From contig NZ_JAODIX010000046.1 in NCBI RefSeq assembly GCF_026586675.1, forward strand, positions 1 through 48,423: a stretch of DNA of 48,423 bases, in the 5' to 3' direction. Below the pieces are notes generated by a model. That model searched no databases, was not told the DNA's origin, and worked only from the letters and a program-made list of their open reading frames with translations. Origin of the DNA: Halorubrum yunnanense (lineage in GTDB: Archaea > Halobacteriota > Halobacteria > Halobacteriales > Haloferacaceae). Positions 44,185 through 48,423 of this stretch are shown here, in pieces (within the stretch, counting starts at the first letter, position 1; each line of letters opens with the position of its first letter). A program made the translations under genes and the position numbers.

Positions 44185-44194
44185 GCGAAAAAAC
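44185..44194 (-). terminator. T-run after the PGF-CTERM gene
   Basis: On the minus strand TTTTTT follows about 30 bases after the stop of the PGF-CTERM gene and is next to a CGCTC/GAGCG hairpin with a TTCG loop. T-runs terminate archaeal transcription. Confidence 0.45.
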
Positions 44195-44222
44195 GGAGAA
44201 TGCGGTGGTCGAACGGGGCTGT

Positions 44223-45227
44223 TCAGTCGTTGCGACGCGTCGCGAGCAGCGCGGCCGCGACGAGCGCGACGAGCGCGACGAGCGGACCGAAGCCGGGGAC
44301 GTCGAGGATGCTGGAGTCGTCGTCCTCGCCGTCGGTACCGTCGTCACCGTCGGCACCATCGTCGCCGTCGGCACCGTCGTCACCGTCGGCACCGTCGTCA
44401 CCGTCGTCGCCGTCGGCCGCGAGGACGGTGATCGTGCCGGTCACGCTGTCGTCTGACGTCTCGACGACGAGGTCATACTCGCCGGGCTCGACGTCGACGG
44501 TGGCGTCGGTGAACTCGACGGTGGTCGTCTCGTCTCCGTCGAGCTCGACCGACTGCGTGCCGATCGTCTCGTCGCCGACGCGGAGGTCGACGTCCTGGGT
44601 GTCACCGGAGATCCCGTCGGACTCGAGCTCCGCGCTGACGGTGATCGACTCTCCCTGCGTCACCTCTGTCGACGCCGGGTCGAGGTTCGAGACGAGGAAG
44701 TCGGCGGCGAGCGAGCCACCGCCACCGCCGCCACCGCCGCCTCCTCCGGCGGTGTCGTCGCCGTCGTCGCCGCCGTCGCCGCCGTCGCCGCCATCGTCAC
44801 CGCCGTCGCCGCCGTCACCGTCTTCGAACGCTCCGGCCGGGAATACGAGGCTCTCCTCGTAGACGCCCGGTTCGAGAGCGTACGTCGACTCCGACTGCGG
44901 TCCGTCCGCAGAGCCGATGTGGAATCGAACTTCCTCGCCGGCGTTGCTGTCGACGCGTAGCTTGTCGTCGGTCGCGTCACCGCCACCGAACTGTCCGGCA
45001 GTCTCGACGGTGATCGACCCTTCGACGGACGTGTCACCGTTCTCATCGATGGCGACCGCATAGATCGTCGTGTCCACCGGGGCAGCAGCGCCGTCGGCGT
45101 CTTCGACCGAGCCGTAGAACGACGCCGGGTCACCCGGTGGCGACTCCTGCGCCGTCGCTACTGCTGCACCGCCGGTCACGACGGCCAAGGCGATCATCGC
45201 GACGACCAACGTGTGTTTGAGCGTCAT
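44223..45227 (-). CDS. PGF-CTERM-anchored surface protein
   Basis: A 334-residue secreted protein. It has a signal peptide (LVVAMIALAVVTGGAAVATA), an N-terminal domain, a Gly/Asp hinge (about 140-172, ending in a run of glycines), a beta-sandwich domain with a CARDB-like pattern (STEVTQGESITVSAELESD), a second Asp/Gly repeat spacer (GADGDDGADGDDG), and a C-terminal VPGFGPLVALVALVAAALLA followed by RRND. The PGF motif, helix and basic tail are the archaeosortase signal, so the protein should be cleaved and lipid-anchored. It starts 30 bases after the larger surface gene, probably in one operon. Confidence 0.9.
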   Translation of the reverse strand: MTLKHTLVVAMIALAVVTGGAAVATAQESPPGDPASFYGSVEDADGAAAPVDTTIYAVAIDENGDTSVEGSITVETAGQFGGGDATDDKLRVDSNAGEEVRFHIGSADGPQSESTYALEPGVYEESLVFPAGAFEDGDGGDGGDDGGDGGDGGDDGDDTAGGGGGGGGGGGSLAADFLVSNLDPASTEVTQGESITVSAELESDGISGDTQDVDLRVGDETIGTQSVELDGDETTTVEFTDATVDVEPGEYDLVVETSDDSVTGTITVLAADGDDGDDGADGDDGADGDDGADGDDGTDGEDDDSSILDVPGFGPLVALVALVAAALLATRRND

Positions 45228-45257
45228 TTGAGTGTGGTTGTTGATTTGTCTATTCTA

Positions 45258-48200
45258 TTATACCACATTCACGCTATCCCCAGTACTGGCCGTACTCGAG
45301 TATCCCGGCAGGACGATCTGCCGGCTGTCGTTCTCGTAGAGGTATACGTAGTAGGCTGCGTGGTTCTCAACTGTGTCGTCGTTGTCCAGCTTCGTCCCGG
45401 GTAGGGATTTCAGCTGGACGTCGGTGACATCAGTTTCTGGGCCGTTCTCAATGGCCAAGTCCTCGTCGAGAGTGATTGTGGAGCTGCTGATATTGTAGTT
45501 CGATCCAACGATATGCCAGCCCTCGCCCATATCGACGCTGCCGACGTTGGTCTGCGGACCGCTACGGTCCTCGTCGTAGGCGAATCCGTACTCAGCGCCG
45601 TCGGATTCGGCGTTGACGAACAGCGCGTTGTGGACGCGCTGGACCTGCCCTGCCGGGCTGTAGGACCCGAAGTCTTCCGCGTCTTCAGCGGCATCAGCGT
45701 CGTAGTACGTCACGTCACTGATGTTGTCACCGGCAACGAACTCACCGGGCATCGGCTGCGAGGTGAGCGCCCAGCCTTCGTCCTGCGTGAAGGCCTCGTG
45801 GACGTAGGTGACGTTCTGCGTGTTGGTAACTTCAGCGCCCGCAACGTCAACGGTCACTTCGCTGCCGACCTCAACATTACCTTGATCGATATCACCAGGT
45901 GTAGTGATGTCGACCGTCGCGGAATCACTGAACCGGTTCGGCGACACGTCGAAGGATTCACCGCCGATTTCGACATCAACATCGTCGCTTGCGTCGATAA
46001 CTTTCGTTCCGTTATCGTCAGCGAAGCCGGTAACTGTTACTGTCGGGTTGCCTGTCTTATCGACATCGGTGCCGATCAGTTCAGTGTCTATCTCGGTGCT
46101 CTCGACGGTCGCGAGGTCACCAGCGATCTCGTTGCTGACTTCATCGGTGCTGTCGTCAGCCTGGAGTGCTGCACCGTTGTCACCCTGGATGTCGACACTT
46201 CCAGGTTCATCTATCGTCAGCACTGCATCCTCAAGGTTATCTCCTGCTCTGACTGCAGAGGAGGCTGACCCAGAGGTCGAGGTGAATTCGACAGCAACTT
46301 CGTTACCCTGAACCGCAACTATCTCATCACCAGCCTGGAACTCGATAGAAACATCTGGTGTGTTGGACTCGAATTTGAGTCCGCTAACGTCGTCAGAACC
46401 GACTTCATCAACATTTTGGTCGAAAGCGAGTACGATCTCACCGTTTCCATTATCAGCGTTGTTCACATCGACATCGTCGACAGTCGCGTTCATTAGCTGC
46501 GGTGATGGTGAGAGCGGATTCGTCACGCTGACAGTCTCGTCAAGTGCAACAGCACTTGAACCGGATGCATCGACTGAAGCTCCGTCAGCATCAGCGTAGC
46601 TGAGCGTGATACCCCTGTCAGTATCACTGAAGCCCGGATCGAGAGTCAGCGAGAACTGGTCTGCATCGCCATCATCATTGATACCATTCAGTTCAGCGGT
46701 CGTGCCACTGAGAGTGAAGGCATCATCATTGCCTGGCGCGACTACGTCTTCGCTGTAGGTTAGCTGAATGTTCGATTCAGTTTCAGTAACATCCGTAATG
46801 AACGGCTGGATGTTGTTCGTTACGCTTTCAGTGGTGAACTGTGACGGCTGTTCGTCCTGCGCATTGAGGAGTGCGCCCGATGGCGTGTAATCGATTGTCA
46901 CACCCGTCGAGGAGTCAACATTGTTCGGCTCGTTGACAACAGAGCCGGCGGACGTGTGATCGTTACCGTTATTGAAGACGACTGTGTCTCCGTTTTTGAT
47001 CTCTTCGAAGGCGTCCTCCTCAAGCGAGATCGCAGTTCCACTGGTGTCGAATTCCGAGACAACTTCGGACGGTGTGCCAGCGCGGCTGATATCCTCGGTG
47101 AACGTCACGTTGAGGTACTGGCCACGCTCGCTCAGCTCTGCCGTGATACCGACGTTGTTCGCAACGTCTTTGTCACTGAAGGTTCCAACTGGTTCTTCAG
47201 TACCACTGGCAGCGATGAACGGTTCTGCCTCGTCACCGCTTGGACCGCTCGCACCGCCCTTATTGTACGTCAGTGCCCCGCTAAGATCTGCAGTCGACGG
47301 TACATCCGTTGAACCACCGTCTTCTGGGCCAAGGTTCAGAACGATCGTGTCCCCGCTATGGCTCGACAGATTTCGGACGCGGTACGTAGTACCTCCAACA
47401 TCTTGAAGTGTGAATGCGTCAGTCACCGCACTGTCGATATTCCCGCTACCGACATCGGTCTGAACATCTTCGGTGAACGTGACTCTCAGTTGATCCGGGT
47501 TCTCGTCGGTCACTTCGGCCGATTCAAGCGTCGGAACAACGTTGTTCGACGCGCCGGTATTGATTGCTTCCGTACTGACGCCGGCCAGCGACTGGATGGC
47601 GTCACTACCGCTTGAGTACTTAAGCGTCAGGTCACCGTCACCGGCTTCAACTGCTTCGCTCAGCGTGATCGTTACCTCAGCATTACCGTTATCAATGCTA
47701 ACGTCGTCAGTGATCGTCGCGTCAGTGCCACTGAGGGTGAAGCCATCAGTGGGATTGTCATCTCCTTGTTCAAGCGCAGCGTTGCTGTCGCCGTCATCGA
47801 AGGTCACCACGAGTTCATCTCGCGGATCTGCGACCGTTGCACCCGTGATGTTCGGTGCGATGGTATTGGACACAGCACCGCTGCTGACTGCAACCGTTTC
47901 TCCGCTTGAGGTGGAGATGAGGTCGCCCGTTGCTGCAGTATCGTCATAACTCAAATCATCGAAGTCGTCTGCAGGCTGGACTTCGGGATCAACTCCAACG
48001 ATAACTTGGTCTTGCTCTCCGGCATCGGCGTTCTCGACAACAGTTGTGTTGGAACTGTAAGTACCGAAGGTGAATACGCCACTACCATCGAACGAACTTG
48101 CCTGAGCGTCGATCTCCTCGCTGAAGGTGACGACGAGCTCCGGTCGGTCGTCATTAGTGACCTCCGCAGATTCGAGTGTCGGGAAGGTGTTCCCTTGGAC

Positions 48201-48401
48201 ACTCTCATCTTTTGAGGTGGAGAGTGCAGGAACATCCGAGTCGCTTTGCAGAACGACCACGTCGTCGCTGCTGGTCGTTTCGCCGCCATTATCTGCTGCA
48301 CCCTGATAATCGACGGTTAGCTCGTCCGTACCGATTGAACTGTTGATGTAGCCATGCCTTGTTGAACGCAAGACTGCGTCGGGGTAGGGTCGATAACTCA
48401 C
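45258..48401 (-). CDS. Large repetitive surface protein, 5' end probably displaced
   Basis: A 1047-residue acidic, Thr/Ser/Asn-rich protein with at least six related Ig-like units (PTLESAEVTNDDRPELVVTF, PTLESAEVTDENPDQLRVTF, NITGATVADPRDELVVTF, FITDVTETESNIQLTYSEDV). Each starts with a 'V..P.L..A.V' strand and ends 'ISLxY.G'-like, as in SwmB-type surface repeats. Many N-x-S/T sites are present. No signal peptide or C-terminal anchor is seen. The reading frame starts at GTG 48401 with SYRPYPDAVLRSTRHG, unlike the rest, and an in-frame TGA lies at 48414-48416. The true N-terminus is probably lost; see the IS finding. GC content is visibly lower than in the other genes. Confidence 0.8.
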   Translation of the reverse strand: MSYRPYPDAVLRSTRHGYINSSIGTDELTVDYQGAADNGGETTSSDDVVVLQSDSDVPALSTSKDESVQGNTFPTLESAEVTNDDRPELVVTFSEEIDAQASSFDGSGVFTFGTYSSNTTVVENADAGEQDQVIVGVDPEVQPADDFDDLSYDDTAATGDLISTSSGETVAVSSGAVSNTIAPNITGATVADPRDELVVTFDDGDSNAALEQGDDNPTDGFTLSGTDATITDDVSIDNGNAEVTITLSEAVEAGDGDLTLKYSSGSDAIQSLAGVSTEAINTGASNNVVPTLESAEVTDENPDQLRVTFTEDVQTDVGSGNIDSAVTDAFTLQDVGGTTYRVRNLSSHSGDTIVLNLGPEDGGSTDVPSTADLSGALTYNKGGASGPSGDEAEPFIAASGTEEPVGTFSDKDVANNVGITAELSERGQYLNVTFTEDISRAGTPSEVVSEFDTSGTAISLEEDAFEEIKNGDTVVFNNGNDHTSAGSVVNEPNNVDSSTGVTIDYTPSGALLNAQDEQPSQFTTESVTNNIQPFITDVTETESNIQLTYSEDVVAPGNDDAFTLSGTTAELNGINDDGDADQFSLTLDPGFSDTDRGITLSYADADGASVDASGSSAVALDETVSVTNPLSPSPQLMNATVDDVDVNNADNGNGEIVLAFDQNVDEVGSDDVSGLKFESNTPDVSIEFQAGDEIVAVQGNEVAVEFTSTSGSASSAVRAGDNLEDAVLTIDEPGSVDIQGDNGAALQADDSTDEVSNEIAGDLATVESTEIDTELIGTDVDKTGNPTVTVTGFADDNGTKVIDASDDVDVEIGGESFDVSPNRFSDSATVDITTPGDIDQGNVEVGSEVTVDVAGAEVTNTQNVTYVHEAFTQDEGWALTSQPMPGEFVAGDNISDVTYYDADAAEDAEDFGSYSPAGQVQRVHNALFVNAESDGAEYGFAYDEDRSGPQTNVGSVDMGEGWHIVGSNYNISSSTITLDEDLAIENGPETDVTDVQLKSLPGTKLDNDDTVENHAAYYVYLYENDSRQIVLPGYSSTASTGDSVNVV

Positions 48402-48423
48402 GGTTTCACGGTGTCAGAGACTG
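48352..48423. mobile_element. Possible IS end at the window edge
   Basis: At about 48352 the surface-protein sequence gives way to GCCTTGTTGAACGCAAGACT, which continues to the edge. The CCTTGTTGAAC start resembles inverted-repeat ends of several IS families. The peptide encoded across it is unlike the surface protein. No transposase is visible in the remaining 70 bases. Confidence 0.4.

Overview
The window is chromosomal DNA of an extremely halophilic archaeon, most likely Halorubrum or a close relative. The evidence is the high GC content, the Asp/Glu-rich proteins, the short or absent 5' leaders behind TATA boxes, and the family set: PurO-type IMP cyclohydrolase, Hel308 next to the KEOPS subunit Cgi121, twin-arginine lipoproteins, a PGF-CTERM surface protein, and many tiny CxxC zinc proteins. 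The genus is inference; the haloarchaeal class is well supported.

Layout. 1-186 is the 3' end of an IS6-type transposase, followed by a dispersed repeat (231-590). 610-4102 carries, on the minus strand, a soluble PAS-containing chemotaxis-type transducer, a 33-bp minisatellite, a cytochrome P450 and a small zinc protein. 4237-15515 is mostly housekeeping: uvrC, thpR, serA, a lone VapB-like antitoxin, thrC, upp, a COG0523/CobW GTPase, several small membrane or zinc proteins, and an ArsA-type ATPase coupled to a 98-residue partner. 15678-24016 holds a CstA peptide/pyruvate-type permease, a lipoprotein/cupin operon, small conserved haloarchaeal proteins, an S9 peptidase interrupted by one in-frame TAG, and purO. 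24191-29366 has tRNA-Gln, cgi121-hel308, hisB and hisA. 29459-34651 has a lipoprotein and the thiamine transporter thiBPQ behind a perfect inverted repeat. 35101-43392 has a small zinc protein, an APC permease fused to two UspA domains, a class V aminotransferase, a three-gene run with DUF424 and a TPR protein, a ParB-like HTH protein and an M20 peptidase. 43504-44178 is tRNA-Lys followed by an array of tRNA 3'-end copies. 44223-48401 encodes two surface proteins; the larger is probably cut at its 5' end by an insertion sequence at the window edge, so both ends of the window look like IS boundaries.

The most unusual content is non-coding. Five intergenic copies (231-590, 28229-28598, 34660-35070, 35415-35543, 40929-41242) share one architecture. 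A TATAAATGGCTGAC-like left end is followed by a CTCCAAAGCCCCAGCC box, then up to three hairpins, then a TTTATAAA-like right end. The loops and arms of the hairpins differ between copies, but the two arms of each hairpin change together, so pairing is kept while sequence is not. This is a strong sign of a structured RNA or DNA element that spreads or is copied. One copy lies between hisA and hisB and appears to give hisB a promoter; another supplies the stop codon of the APC permease. The second unusual region is the mosaic array behind tRNA-Lys, where the T-arm/acceptor end of two different tRNAs is repeated directly and in inverted form.
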